Source: a virus
DNA: 64,000 nt
Reading direction: 5' to 3' (one strand)
IMG/VR virus record: IMGVR_UViG_3300046534_001361
Coordinates: 1 to 64,000 of that record
This document shows positions 26,888 through 34,270 of the stretch, one piece after another; position 1 is the first letter of the stretch; each line of letters opens with the position of its first letter. The translations under genes were made by a program, and so were the position numbers. The notes beneath the pieces are model-generated. The model was not told where the DNA came from, made no database searches, and was given only the letters and a program-made list of their open reading frames with translations.

Positions 26888-27550
26888 ATGACAGCACCAA
26901 CAATTACAAAGCAAGAACTAATAAAATTAGGCGCAGACCAGGACCTAATTAGCCGGTTCATCGAACAAACCAATAACACCGATCAGCCAGTTGATATCCT
27001 AAGTTTAATCGGCGCAGAGAACGCCACGGATGATCTTTTATGGTTAGCCGGTAAAATTCTCCCAAAAATCAAAATTGTACAGTTTACCGTTGAGTGCGCA
27101 GAAAGTTTGTCGCATCTACACACCGATCCCAGTGCTATTGCTGCGATCCAAGCGGCCAGGGATTGGATATCGGAACATCCCGAGGGGAATAGATTAAAAG
27201 CTCGTGATGCTGCTTATGCTGCGGCTAATGCTGCTGCTTCTGCTGCTGCTTCTGCTGCGGCTTATACTGCGGCTAATGCTGCGGCTAATGCTGCTGCTTA
27301 TACTGCTGCTTCTGCTGCGGCTTATACTGCGGCTAATGCTGCGGCTAATGCTGCTGCTTATACTGCGGCTTATGCTGCTGCTTCTGCTGCTGCGGCTAAT
27401 GCTGCTAATACTGCTATCTATGCCGCTTATGCTGCTTCAAATGCTGCTGTTAATGCTGCTTACGCTGCTTATGCTGCTAGTGCTGCTGCTGATTATGCTG
27501 CATCAAATGAAGTGGTTCGGGCCTCGCTGATCAAGATGTTTTCAGAATAA
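26888..27550 (+). CDS. Imm5-like alanine-repeat protein, copy 3 (longest tail)
   Basis: A 220-aa protein with the family core (LGADQDLISRFIEQTNNTDQ, LLWLAGKILPK, ECAESLSHLHTDP). Its repeat tail of about 120 residues is built from AAN, AAY and AAS triplets and is the longest here. Leader bases between promoter and start (GGCAAGACGCC) are shared with other cassettes. A membrane or surface-protective role is possible; the helical tail may be variable in length. Confidence 0.65.
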   Translation: MTAPTITKQELIKLGADQDLISRFIEQTNNTDQPVDILSLIGAENATDDLLWLAGKILPKIKIVQFTVECAESLSHLHTDPSAIAAIQAARDWISEHPEGNRLKARDAAYAAANAAASAAASAAAYTAANAAANAAAYTAASAAAYTAANAAANAAAYTAAYAAASAAAANAANTAIYAAYAASNAAVNAAYAAYAASAAADYAASNEVVRASLIKMFSE

Positions 27551-27598
27551 ACGGAGTAACCACGATCCCTTGATAATCTTTAATTTACGTTGAGCAGA

Positions 27599-27633
27599 TT
27601 GAGTTTGAAATTAATTTCAAACTCAATTATACT
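27599..27633 (+). promoter_or_regulatory. Promoter overlapped by a 28-bp perfect palindrome
   Basis: 27599-27626 is a perfect palindrome (half site TTGAGTTTGAAATT). Inside it lies TTGAAA (27605-27610), then 17 bp, then TATACT (27628-27633). A repressor at the palindrome would block this promoter. Confidence 0.65.
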
Positions 27634-27639
27634 TAAAGT

Positions 27640-27772
27640 ATTGACACAGACCGGAACCTTTTAGGGGTGTTGATGTCGGAGGAAACTTTCCCAGCCTGTG
27701 TGCGGGATATTGAAAGGCAACGCCGGATTTGATTTTATTCTATAAAAAAGCGCATTAACAATGCTCTTTTTT
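27640..27772 (+). ncRNA. Candidate ~130-nt regulated transcript
   Basis: From the start predicted by the TTGAAA-17-TATACT promoter to the terminator at 27744-27772. ACACAG (27644) can pair with CTGTGT (27696), and CCGG strings lie near both ends. It also holds a 19-codon frame (27673-27732) after an AGGGG ribosome site, so it could be a leader peptide or an sRNA. No family recognised. Confidence 0.4.
27744..27772. terminator. Bidirectional terminator
   Basis: AAAAAAGCGCAT, TAACA loop, ATGCTCTTTTTT: a 12-bp stem with one mismatch and T-runs on both strands. It separates the plus-strand unit from the 121-aa minus-strand gene. Confidence 0.75.
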
Positions 27773-27793
27773 GTTGCAAGATACAGTATCCGT

Positions 27794-28159
27794 TTATTTA
27801 CTGCCCCATCTATGCGGCCTATGCCTATCCTGATGATTCAATCTTTTAAATCCATCAATTAGCATTTCATTTGCGCAGTTAATTACATCAGGTTCTAATT
27901 TCTTGTTATTTTTCCGATTGACTTTGTAATGAACACCACGAATGTCATACCAATACTGACCAATTTTAGAGTAAACGTGACCCTCAATACAGTCATGCCA
28001 GATCTCATGATTGGCTTGCCCTACAATGTTTCTTAATATTAGACTAAACCGGTAGCACTCACCTTCAGTATAGAGCCTGACGGCATCAGGATTACTATCT
28101 CGTATAGCGCCTATAATGGCAACAAGATGTTTTTTTGTTGGTTTATTGAACGCCATCAT
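27794..28159 (-). CDS. Conserved phage hypothetical, 121 aa
   Basis: A basic protein with a TEGECYRFSLILR segment and GHVYSKIGQYWYDIRG, a pattern I associate with small phage proteins found near packaging or lysis genes. No catalytic motif can be named. It lies downstream of the large terminase and may be in the same leftward unit. Confidence 0.5.
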   Translation of the reverse strand: MMAFNKPTKKHLVAIIGAIRDSNPDAVRLYTEGECYRFSLILRNIVGQANHEIWHDCIEGHVYSKIGQYWYDIRGVHYKVNRKNNKKLEPDVINCANEMLIDGFKRLNHQDRHRPHRWGSK

Positions 28160-28405
28160 AAAGCCTCTTTGCTTTTGAATGAATTGAGTTTGACTTTTTA
28201 TTTATCTGATCGTAAAAATAGCGTGGCCGAATATCTCACCCTAAATAGTTTTAAATATTAAGCCAGTAAATACAATCGTGTATTACTGGCCCTTCGCAAA
28301 GTTTTAACCCTGTGTTTATATACCCCTGACCTTATCACATTATATTGTTTAGCTTTGATTGATTCAAAGTGATACCAACCAATATAATAGACTTTAATTC
28401 CAAGC
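28160..28405. other. Noncoding stretch after terL with hairpin
   Basis: 246 bp with no convincing gene. It contains an inverted repeat at 28262-28290 (GCCAGTAA arms, then an AT-rich tail on the minus strand) that may terminate or attenuate the terminase transcript. Confidence 0.5.
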
Positions 28406-30016
28406 CTACTTAAATTTAGGTCCAAAAACTGCTTTTTTACGGCCTAAAATAGTAACAGCTGCATATCTGAATGCGTCTGCCCCGTGTGATGACCAATCAT
28501 GTAACGGTTGATCACGCCAGCATTCGCCTTTATCATTCCATGCTTTTCGGTATGCCTCCAGTGCTTTAATTCCAAGCTCGCAGGTCTTTTCGTCAAAAAC
28601 CGATTTATCTAAAAGTTTCCTGGCGTGATTTATACCCTGATCAACACCCAGCTTTGGCACTGTCTGAAATATTATTTTATACAATTGCCCGTCATCATCT
28701 AAATCAAACCCTATTGCGGCCACTTGTTTAGTTGTTTTTGCTCCAGTAGCTGAAAATTGCCTATTGTCGATATCATGGGGGCCGTAGTGAGTGCCATACG
28801 TGTACTTCTTGGCAATCCCTCTATTCCTGATGTATTTAGCGTAATGATCCAAACCTTCACCGCTGTTTTCATAGTAATCAACAAAATGAATTTGATTGTT
28901 AATTTCTTGCCAAAACCAAATTGCAGTTGAATCACCTACGCCCAGATCCCATGCTGTATTAACCCTAGCGTCATTGCCAAATCCTGAGCAAATACGTTTT
29001 TCTTTGTGTATTTCGGTAAATTGAGTTTTATAGTAAGCGCCTTGAATGGTTTTTTCAAACGCTTCTTCAGGTGTTGTTGGGTATTCCTGCCGCATCTCAT
29101 CCCGTAGAGTGTTCCATTTACCAGAATACCAAGCTCTTCGATCGTCATTAATAACTATACCAAGCGTAGCTTCTAGATTATCAAAGTAAGGGATCAGCGT
29201 TTGCGCTATGTCGCCGCCCGGTAAAATATATTCTTCCCTCTGGAACCAGCTGTAAAAATGCCCCTTCCAATCGAGATTTGATAACACTTTTTGAAGCCTC
29301 ACATTTTTTAGGCCGTCCTGACAGATTTCATAATAATAACCCTCCCGCCCATCTGCTGTAGACTCCAGGGTTATACTTCCGTTGACTGGTACAGCCTCAA
29401 ACGCACCGCTGATTATCTCTTTTGCAACGTCTGGGCTATTCCTGCATATTTTTCCAAATTCAGACACGTGTAAATCATCCAGTGTATCACCCCGGTACCC
29501 TGTGCTGACCTCTACACTGGATCCGTTAGAAAATACATATGAGTTACTAGTGTCTGATTTTGCTAATGGCAGCTCATACCCCATTTCTGAGATGATCTCT
29601 CGCTGCACCTGGGTTATTGACTCAAACGCGAATTTTATTTTATTGCGGAATATTTTTTTGGCGTCATCCATTTTATGACATATAACACCGGAGGCAAAAT
29701 TAGCAACAAACAAACAACTGTCCAAGTTTTGAATCATTTTAAACGTAGTAAAACCTAATTGCCTGACCTTTAAAATAACATCCCTTGTGTGGCTGTTTAG
29801 ATAGTAGTGTTCCTGTTCTTTGTTTGCTTTAAATGTGATCACTTTGCTTGCGCAATCCTCGTCCTCGTCCGGGCTTGCCTTTGTCTTTATCTTGTAGAGC
29901 GTGTTAATCCTAAACCAGGTGTAGGTCATGGCCTCAGCCATTTGGTCTATATTAAGATCGCTTACATTGTTTAAATACCAACACGCTTGATTGTGGTTCT
30001 CAGTGCTTACTGCCAC
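28406..30016 (-). CDS. terL: Terminase large subunit
   Basis: A 536-aa packaging motor. The N-terminal ATPase shows a Walker-A-like VRQLGFTT segment (about 85-92), an adenine/coupling region ending LESTADGREG near 215-224, and the C-terminal nuclease has TAWDLGVGDSTAIWFW with the first acidic residue, ending DAFRYAA. It starts with GTG at 30016, overlapping the small subunit by 17 bp. Family: headful-type large terminase, inferred from fold order. Confidence 0.85.
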   Translation of the reverse strand: MAVSTENHNQACWYLNNVSDLNIDQMAEAMTYTWFRINTLYKIKTKASPDEDEDCASKVITFKANKEQEHYYLNSHTRDVILKVRQLGFTTFKMIQNLDSCLFVANFASGVICHKMDDAKKIFRNKIKFAFESITQVQREIISEMGYELPLAKSDTSNSYVFSNGSSVEVSTGYRGDTLDDLHVSEFGKICRNSPDVAKEIISGAFEAVPVNGSITLESTADGREGYYYEICQDGLKNVRLQKVLSNLDWKGHFYSWFQREEYILPGGDIAQTLIPYFDNLEATLGIVINDDRRAWYSGKWNTLRDEMRQEYPTTPEEAFEKTIQGAYYKTQFTEIHKEKRICSGFGNDARVNTAWDLGVGDSTAIWFWQEINNQIHFVDYYENSGEGLDHYAKYIRNRGIAKKYTYGTHYGPHDIDNRQFSATGAKTTKQVAAIGFDLDDDGQLYKIIFQTVPKLGVDQGINHARKLLDKSVFDEKTCELGIKALEAYRKAWNDKGECWRDQPLHDWSSHGADAFRYAAVTILGRKKAVFGPKFK

Positions 30017-30596
30017 CTTTTAGCCTCTGCTCTAAAGTTAACTCGCCAGTATGCGCTACCTCTGACTGTGTCGGTTTGTCATATCCCATCAATTTAGCAA
30101 GCTGAGCTTTTGCGACTTTTGAATCATGTATTTTTATTTTGAACCCTTCCTTGCCCGCCGTTAGCTCAGTGATCAGTGATAAATCCGACTCGGATAGCGC
30201 GTTAGAACTTTTAAACTGCCATACAGATTGAGTTGTCGGATTACCCTCTTCATCACTAACAATCGTATCGCCAAAAGTTATAAGTTTTGATAGGGACCCA
30301 CGCGCCTGATTAGTCAAGGACCTTGCCATTTCATCGCGGGACATTATAGCGTCATCTACACGTCCGTAATGCTCTGACGCCATTGACCCAATGAATGCAA
30401 CAACATTAAGATTTGATAAGATTTGACTTACGCTGGTTCTTAGTGTCCTGTCTGCCTTTGCTTTGCCTGATGAGTTTTTATAGGCGTCAACATCGCTCAT
30501 CCCCTTGATCGAGTTTAATGATATTTCCCTTTGTAACGGAGTTAATTTATCAAACAGATCTTTTTGCTCCTGCGTCATTTTGAATTGCTTTACCAT
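30000..30596 (-). CDS. terS: Terminase small subunit
   Basis: A 198-aa protein with LTPLQREISLNSIKG then a helical YKNSSGKAKADRTLRTSVSQIL segment, the pattern of Terminase_2-type small subunits. It recognises the packaging site and feeds the large subunit. C-terminal LTLEQRLKGG helix. The gene overlaps terL. Confidence 0.82.
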   Translation of the reverse strand: MVKQFKMTQEQKDLFDKLTPLQREISLNSIKGMSDVDAYKNSSGKAKADRTLRTSVSQILSNLNVVAFIGSMASEHYGRVDDAIMSRDEMARSLTNQARGSLSKLITFGDTIVSDEEGNPTTQSVWQFKSSNALSESDLSLITELTAGKEGFKIKIHDSKVAKAQLAKLMGYDKPTQSEVAHTGELTLEQRLKGGSKH

Positions 30597-30692
30597 AATG
30601 GCCTCGCGCGTTACTTTTTTAATTGTGATAGTTTATTATACACAAATCGCAACAGGAAACAAATAACCACATTATAGGCGGAGTTACTTACA

Positions 30693-30971
30693 TTAGGGCA
30701 CATTGCCATCAGGGTTTTTATACGTCATCGTTAATCCTAACTGACACATTTTAAATTTAAATTCAGAACCCGATCCAATGGGGCAATTAATTGAGTAATA
30801 TTTTTTTTGCTTCGGGTAATTGTCAACCTCAACGCTCCATGTGTTTTTCATATAGCAAATTATTTTCGCGACCGTTTTCCTGTGATGATTGTACAACTCA
30901 CAATGATAGCGCGCATATGGGTTTTTAATCAGTCGGATATTGTCGAAAATTTCATGCGGTAATAATTTCAC
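30693..30971 (-). CDS. Hypothetical protein, 92 aa
   Basis: It starts with GTG in a GTGA overlap with the upstream 35-aa membrane peptide. Basic, Tyr-rich and Cys-containing (YHCELYNHHRKTVAKIICY). No family recognised. Possibly expressed with the packaging genes. Confidence 0.5.
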   Translation of the reverse strand: MKLLPHEIFDNIRLIKNPYARYHCELYNHHRKTVAKIICYMKNTWSVEVDNYPKQKKYYSINCPIGSGSEFKFKMCQLGLTMTYKNPDGNVP

Positions 30972-31075
30972 TTTCCTTCCTTATTCTTAACATACAATCC
31001 TAAAATTTTATAACCCACTTTTAGACTAATTAAATACCATAAAACCATTGCCATAATCCCTGTGCGATCAAACAT
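30968..31075 (-). CDS. 35-aa single-TM peptide
   Basis: It begins MFDRTGIMAMVLWYLISLK and ends in a basic tail (VKNKEGK). Its TGA overlaps the GTG start of the 92-aa gene, which supports coupled translation. One membrane helix; function unknown. The ribosome site is weak. Confidence 0.4.
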   Translation of the reverse strand: MFDRTGIMAMVLWYLISLKVGYKILGLYVKNKEGK

Positions 31076-31133
31076 AAATACTGCTTTTTTATGATTTAAC
31101 CCTTAATATTTTTGTTATGGCGCAATGCACCGG

Positions 31134-31304
31134 CTATTCCAGGTCCCACACATCAGAGTGAATAAAATCTAAATCTTTGGATTCTTCAAGGTCCGCAAGT
31201 TTTTTGCGGACCTTTGTTGCTTTTTCAGTATCGTTGGCGTTTCGATACCATAACGGTTTTCGGCTGACTAGAGCACCGACTTTCTTTTGCTCAGACATAC
31301 TCAT
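31134..31304 (-). CDS. Small protein with FIHSDVWDLE tail, copy 1
   Basis: A 56-aa protein from the ATG after GAGGAT (31304). Its C-terminus and the ~40 bp past its stop are nearly identical to the gene at 32176-32358 (FIHSxVWDLE). The N-terminal parts differ, so a shared 3' segment has been attached to different starts. Function unknown. Confidence 0.45.
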   Translation of the reverse strand: MSMSEQKKVGALVSRKPLWYRNANDTEKATKVRKKLADLEESKDLDFIHSDVWDLE

Positions 31305-31315
31305 GATTTTAATCC

Positions 31316-31777
31316 TCATAGTTTATAGAAATACTCAGATGCTCCGGGTCGATATAACCCGCTGACAGATTGACAAACACTAAATCCTTTTGATTGCAAT
31401 AATGGCGCTAACTCGGCATTTCGTTCATTTGATACAGTAATCTGAATATTATCACTGTCTAATGTTGATATTGCCAACCCCATTAAATCATTACCCACGC
31501 CCCCACCTCTATATTTCGGCGAAACATAGAATGTACAAATCTTATTTTCTGATATGCTTTTTTTCAGCAGCGCGACACCTACAATTTCATACCCGTTGTG
31601 AGCTAAAACGACCAGCCTCTGACCTGTACCAAGACTGTTACAAAAAGTAAAATTAAACCATGATTTAAAATTAGGATAAAGAGGTTCAACGTTAGCTAAA
31701 AAACTATATAATGCTGAACGGTCAATTGAGTTCAGTACCTCAAAAGTGAACACTTTCTTTCGCCGAAATATACTCAT
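31316..31777 (-). CDS. GNAT-family acetyltransferase
   Basis: A 153-aa protein with an acetyl-CoA-binding signature (FYVSPKYRGGGVGNDLM, matching Q/R-x-x-G-x-G/A) and a following helix-strand (LAPLLQSKGFSVCQS). The ATG at 31777 follows GAGAAT. Phage GNATs can modify host or phage proteins; the substrate cannot be read from sequence. A second GNAT lies at 40226. Confidence 0.7.
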   Translation of the reverse strand: MSIFRRKKVFTFEVLNSIDRSALYSFLANVEPLYPNFKSWFNFTFCNSLGTGQRLVVLAHNGYEIVGVALLKKSISENKICTFYVSPKYRGGGVGNDLMGLAISTLDSDNIQITVSNERNAELAPLLQSKGFSVCQSVSGLYRPGASEYFYKL

Positions 31778-31781
31778 GATT

Positions 31782-31886
31782 CTAATTCTCAATTTTTGGT
31801 GGTTTTGTTTTACCAGCACCCGTAGGGACGATTAACACTATCTTACCCGCGCAATTGAAAAAAGTGATTAATGGTGCTTTATTCAT
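31782..31886 (-). CDS. 34-aa microprotein with Walker-A-like motif
   Basis: It starts ATG in an 8-bp overlap with the previous gene's stop and ends just before the GNAT start. It reads APLITFFNCAGK then IVLIVPTGAGKT, a P-loop-shaped string, with a basic end. A lone P-loop of 34 residues cannot be an ATPase; it could be a hydrophobic regulator or a fragment. Coupling on both sides supports expression. Confidence 0.4.
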   Translation of the reverse strand: MNKAPLITFFNCAGKIVLIVPTGAGKTKPPKIEN

Positions 31887-32136
31887 TGACTGGGTGTTCT
31901 AAACGTGTACCTTGATGATGGAACCTGCTATCGTCTATATTTAGCTCGATACCGTGCGCCTCAAAAACCTCACTATAAAGCGAACTCAACGCCCCCACTG
32001 TGAAGTTTTTGTTTGTAGGCCAAACCAACGGGAGCATACAACCTACGCAATGGTTTGCTATGGCTCGGTCAGCGTCGGCAACGTCATAAAGTGTACACTC
32101 TCTATCCAGTACAACGGTCATAGTTACTGTTCTCAT
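31879..32136 (-). CDS. Hypothetical protein, 85 aa
   Basis: A soluble protein with a GAGGAT ribosome site. It contains CVGCMLPLVWPTN (possible metal-binding pair) and an acidic C-terminal part. No family recognised. Downstream genes are coupled to it by overlap. Confidence 0.5.
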   Translation of the reverse strand: MRTVTMTVVLDRECTLYDVADADRAIANHCVGCMLPLVWPTNKNFTVGALSSLYSEVFEAHGIELNIDDSRFHHQGTRLEHPVNE

Positions 32137-32175
32137 CGTTTAATCCTCAATTTTTGTTATGGTGCAATGCACCGA

Positions 32176-32358
32176 CTATTCCAGGTCCCACACCTCAGAG
32201 TGAATAAATTCTAACTCTTTGGCCTTTTCAAGCTCTGACAGCACGTTACGCGCTATACGTTGCATGGATCTTTTATTGACCCTGCGCCATGCCAACGCTA
32301 GAGGTGTGCGCTCGATAAATGTGTCTAATGTATCAGTGTTGTAAGTGCATGATTTCAT
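32176..32358 (-). CDS. Small protein with FIHSEVWDLE tail, copy 2
   Basis: A 60-aa protein sharing its last ~12 residues and about 78 bp of DNA at and beyond its end with the 31134-31304 gene. The N-terminal half is unrelated (Arg-rich helix). It is driven by a cassette-type dyad promoter (32400-32450). Confidence 0.5.
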   Translation of the reverse strand: MKSCTYNTDTLDTFIERTPLALAWRRVNKRSMQRIARNVLSELEKAKELEFIHSEVWDLE

Positions 32359-32399
32359 AATGTAAGCCTTGGGGTTGTTTGCTGCGTTTCAGTAATTTA

Positions 32400-32450
32400 A
32401 TAATAACACACCCAGTGCGGGATGCAACTTTTAAATCAAATTGGTTTAAA
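32400..32450 (-). promoter_or_regulatory. Dyad promoter, cassette type (copy b)
   Basis: A perfect TTTAAA-armed 21-bp dyad (32430-32450), TTGCAT, 16 bp ending GTGTGT, TATTAT. Same architecture as 26789, orientated leftward. It drives the 60-aa FIHSEVWDLE gene. Confidence 0.75.
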
Positions 32451-32457
32451 TTAAATT

Positions 32458-32478
32458 CCCGGCAATTAGATAGCCGGG
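32458..32478 (-). terminator. Cassette terminator hairpin
   Basis: CCCGGC / GCCGGG stem with a 9-base loop, between the 104-aa gene and the dyad promoter at 32400. Same unit as at 26759. Confidence 0.6.
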
Positions 32479-32495
32479 ATCGTGGTTGCTCGGTT

Positions 32496-32810
32496 TTATT
32501 CAAATATTCCTGTTTCTTTTAACGCCCTATTTTCCGTTTCAGATCCACGGTAACCGCTAAAATCTTCTTCGAACTTTTCGGCGGTTATTACCGCGTAAAA
32601 AGGCTCGTCGGTTTCGCTCCAACTTTGCGGGCCGACATATGGCCTACCATTTAAGTTAGTTGCTATGATTAAAACATTCCCGTCTTCTTTTCTGTATGCC
32701 ATAGCCACCATTTGGTTAATAGATGTTTTGCCGATTTGTTCAATATTTCCATACGGAATTGTAACGCCGCCGATTTTGTTTAGTACTTTTGTTAATGAGA
32801 CCGTTTTCAT
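32496..32810 (-). CDS. Hypothetical protein, 104 aa
   Basis: A soluble alpha/beta protein (VLIIATNLNGRPYVGPQSW) ending in an acidic helix. It is followed by the cassette hairpin and promoter. An inverted repeat (TCGCCCT / AGGGCGA) lies upstream at ~32856. No family recognised. Confidence 0.5.
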   Translation of the reverse strand: MKTVSLTKVLNKIGGVTIPYGNIEQIGKTSINQMVAMAYRKEDGNVLIIATNLNGRPYVGPQSWSETDEPFYAVITAEKFEEDFSGYRGSETENRALKETGIFE

Positions 32811-33069
32811 GTTTTTTTCCTTTATTGATTTTACTTCAGTGCAGTAAAATATTACTCGCCCTGTTTGTCTAATAAGGGCGACTCACGCCACCTCTTTATT
32901 TTATATTTCCTGTGGTTGATTGATTTTGGTTGACAGTTATCTTAGCTTTGCTTAGTATACAAATATCAGCTTGTAGATGACCACTGATTTAAGCCACTAC
33001 ATAAGCAACCGTTTATCGGAGAAAAGCCTCAATCATTTGATTGGGGCTTTTCACTTTATATAGCGCCGT
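32811..33069. other. Intergenic region with hairpins and a repeat
   Basis: No gene-sized frame. It holds a TCGCCCT/AGGGCGA inverted repeat with its arms at about 32856 and 32873, a ~34-bp repeat (32866-32899) that matches DNA inside the gene at 19190, and the terminator at 33021. Confidence 0.55.
33021..33052. terminator. Strong bidirectional terminator
   Basis: GAAAAGCCtCAATCA / TGATTGgGGCTTTTC, a 15-base stem with one mismatch and T-runs on both strands, downstream of the small 28-aa gene. Confidence 0.85.
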
Positions 33070-33156
33070 TCAAAACCCCTTGATTTTATGACATTCAGGC
33101 CATGCACCGTTTGCAAACACCTGTTTATGCTTTTGACGTTTGGTTTTAATGTTCAT
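33070..33156 (-). CDS. 28-aa basic microprotein
   Basis: A short frame with an excellent AGAGG ribosome site (5-6 nt before ATG). The peptide starts MNIKTKRQKHKQVF. The first residues resemble the 37-aa peptide at 41238-41351 (MKIKTKRGARR). Likely real by ribosome site. RNA- or DNA-binding charge, function unknown. Confidence 0.5.
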   Translation of the reverse strand: MNIKTKRQKHKQVFANGAWPECHKIKGF

Positions 33157-33244
33157 AATTTCCTCTTTGTTTAATTATCGATTATAAGCATCATAATTAT
33201 ATCTCCTGGGATTGTGTATTTAAATTTAAGGTAAAAATAAGGGC

Positions 33245-33682
33245 TTACGCCGCCCTTAAAGTGATCACCCAGCCATTGTTTTTATCAGCCAGCTCTTTAA
33301 TCTGATTAGTCAATCTTGTTTTGAACTCCCAAACAAAGATACTCGCAGAATCATTAATAATGCAGGCATGAACAAACCCATCGGCAACAGCATTTTTAAC
33401 GTATGAATAAAATGGCCCGTCCCCGATTATTCTACCGACTGGCGAAAAACATTTATATTTTTCTTTTTCATTGACCACTAAAAAGTATTCGTTTTCAATT
33501 AATTTCACAAGGCCCTTTACAGTTTTAAACGTGCCAGGGGCATTGTTAACGGATTTATGTATCTCTGCCGAATTGTTAGCAGGGCAATCATGACTATTGA
33601 TGTGATCCATAAATTCTGCTTTATTTGAAAAGGGTAAATTAACTTTAACAGACGGAGTAGGTTTGATTTTAACTAATGACAT
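33245..33682 (-). CDS. Hypothetical protein, 145 aa
   Basis: A soluble protein with strand-helix character (FKTVKGLVKLIENEYFLVV), driven by the cassette dyad promoter at 33741-33791. No family recognised. It is the downstream neighbour of an Imm5-like scar, so it probably replaced an Imm5 gene. Confidence 0.5.
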   Translation of the reverse strand: MSLVKIKPTPSVKVNLPFSNKAEFMDHINSHDCPANNSAEIHKSVNNAPGTFKTVKGLVKLIENEYFLVVNEKEKYKCFSPVGRIIGDGPFYSYVKNAVADGFVHACIINDSASIFVWEFKTRLTNQIKELADKNNGWVITLRAA

Positions 33683-33740
33683 TGTGTTATCCTCTTGGTG
33701 GTTTGTTTAGCTTTAGGCGGTGCGCCTTGTCGATGAATTA

Positions 33741-33791
33741 ATAATAACACACTGAGCGGAGACTGCAACTTTTAAATTAAATCAGTTTAAA
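33741..33791 (-). promoter_or_regulatory. Dyad promoter, cassette type (copy c)
   Basis: TTTAAA-armed dyad (33771-33791), TTGCAG (33763-33768), 16 bp ending GTGTGT, TATTAT (33741-33746), with CCCGGC/GCCGGG hairpin at 33799-33819 behind it. Confidence 0.7.
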
Positions 33792-33798
33792 TTAAATT

Positions 33799-33819
33799 CC
33801 CGGCAATTAGATAGCCGGG
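33799..33819 (-). terminator. Cassette terminator hairpin
   Basis: CCCGGC / GCCGGG with AATTAGATA loop, followed by GATCTTGG on the plus strand. It belongs to the scar of an Imm5-like cassette whose 3' end is at 33833-33866. Confidence 0.6.
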
Positions 33820-33866
33820 ATCTTGGTTGCTCCGTTTATTCTCAAAATAGATTGATGAGTGAAGCC
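33820..33866 (-). pseudogene. 3'-end scar of an Imm5-like cassette
   Basis: On the minus strand the bases match the 3' end of the Imm5-like genes (the GCTTCACTCAT segment, TTTT-x-AGAATAAACGGAGCAACC, then the hairpin), but no upstream Imm5 coding remains. The last ~30 bp of coding plus the trailer survive. It indicates deletion or replacement of a cassette. Confidence 0.6.
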
Positions 33867-33892
33867 CTATCAGCCGAGATCATACGTTTAGG

Positions 33893-34270
33893 TTAAATAT
33901 TAAAATTAAATACTGGCTCACGCAATCCGCACCACGCGCATAATTCAATCAATGTTTCTTTGCCCACCAAGCTCCTGTATTTGAATCCTTTATTGCCCAA
34001 GACTATGTAGGCCTGTTCTTTGGTGACAATTTTTAGTGATAACAGGCAGTCGGCAGCACGGGGGGATAATCCATCAGCCCAGCTACCTTTTTGTTTAAAC
34101 ATATTGGTAGCGTCTTGATCCATAAGTGATCGAACCCAAGGTGCAAGTTTTTTCCCAGGCGACAGTTTGGCCGCTTTGACAAAAAACGCCTTGTCTTCGG
34201 GTGTCACCCGCAATACTATAGTCGCAGTGGCCGGATCGTTTTTTTTTGCATTTTTGTTACCTGGTTTCAT
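33893..34270 (-). CDS. Protein with alpha-CTD-like C-terminal domain
   Basis: A 125-aa protein started at the ATG after GGGGGAAG (34270), overlapping the IbrB-like gene. Residues 15-60 read TATIVLRVTPEDKAFFVKAA, a strand-helix like ribbon-helix-helix or BrnA. Residues 75-120 read GLSPRAADCLLSL, IVTKEQAYIV, YRSLVGKETLIELC, which follows the helix-hairpin-helix pattern of the RNA polymerase alpha C-terminal domain. It could recruit or compete with host RNAP. The fold comparison is by eye. Confidence 0.5.
   Translation of the reverse strand: MKPGNKNAKKNDPATATIVLRVTPEDKAFFVKAAKLSPGKKLAPWVRSLMDQDATNMFKQKGSWADGLSPRAADCLLSLKIVTKEQAYIVLGNKGFKYRSLVGKETLIELCAWCGLREPVFNFNI

Larger units (their letters stand above)
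27551..27793. other. Noncoding convergent region with a short transcription unit
   Basis: 243 bp between the plus-strand Imm5-like gene and the minus-strand 121-aa gene. It holds a 28-bp palindrome, a promoter, a ~130-nt candidate RNA with a 19-codon frame, and a terminator, listed separately. I see no protein gene of normal size. Confidence 0.55.

Noticed and set aside
27204-27530. Plus-strand frame of almost pure Leu/Met residues
   Set aside because: It is the shifted reading of the Ala-repeat tail of Imm5-like copy 3; no ribosome site, artefact of GCT/GCN codons.
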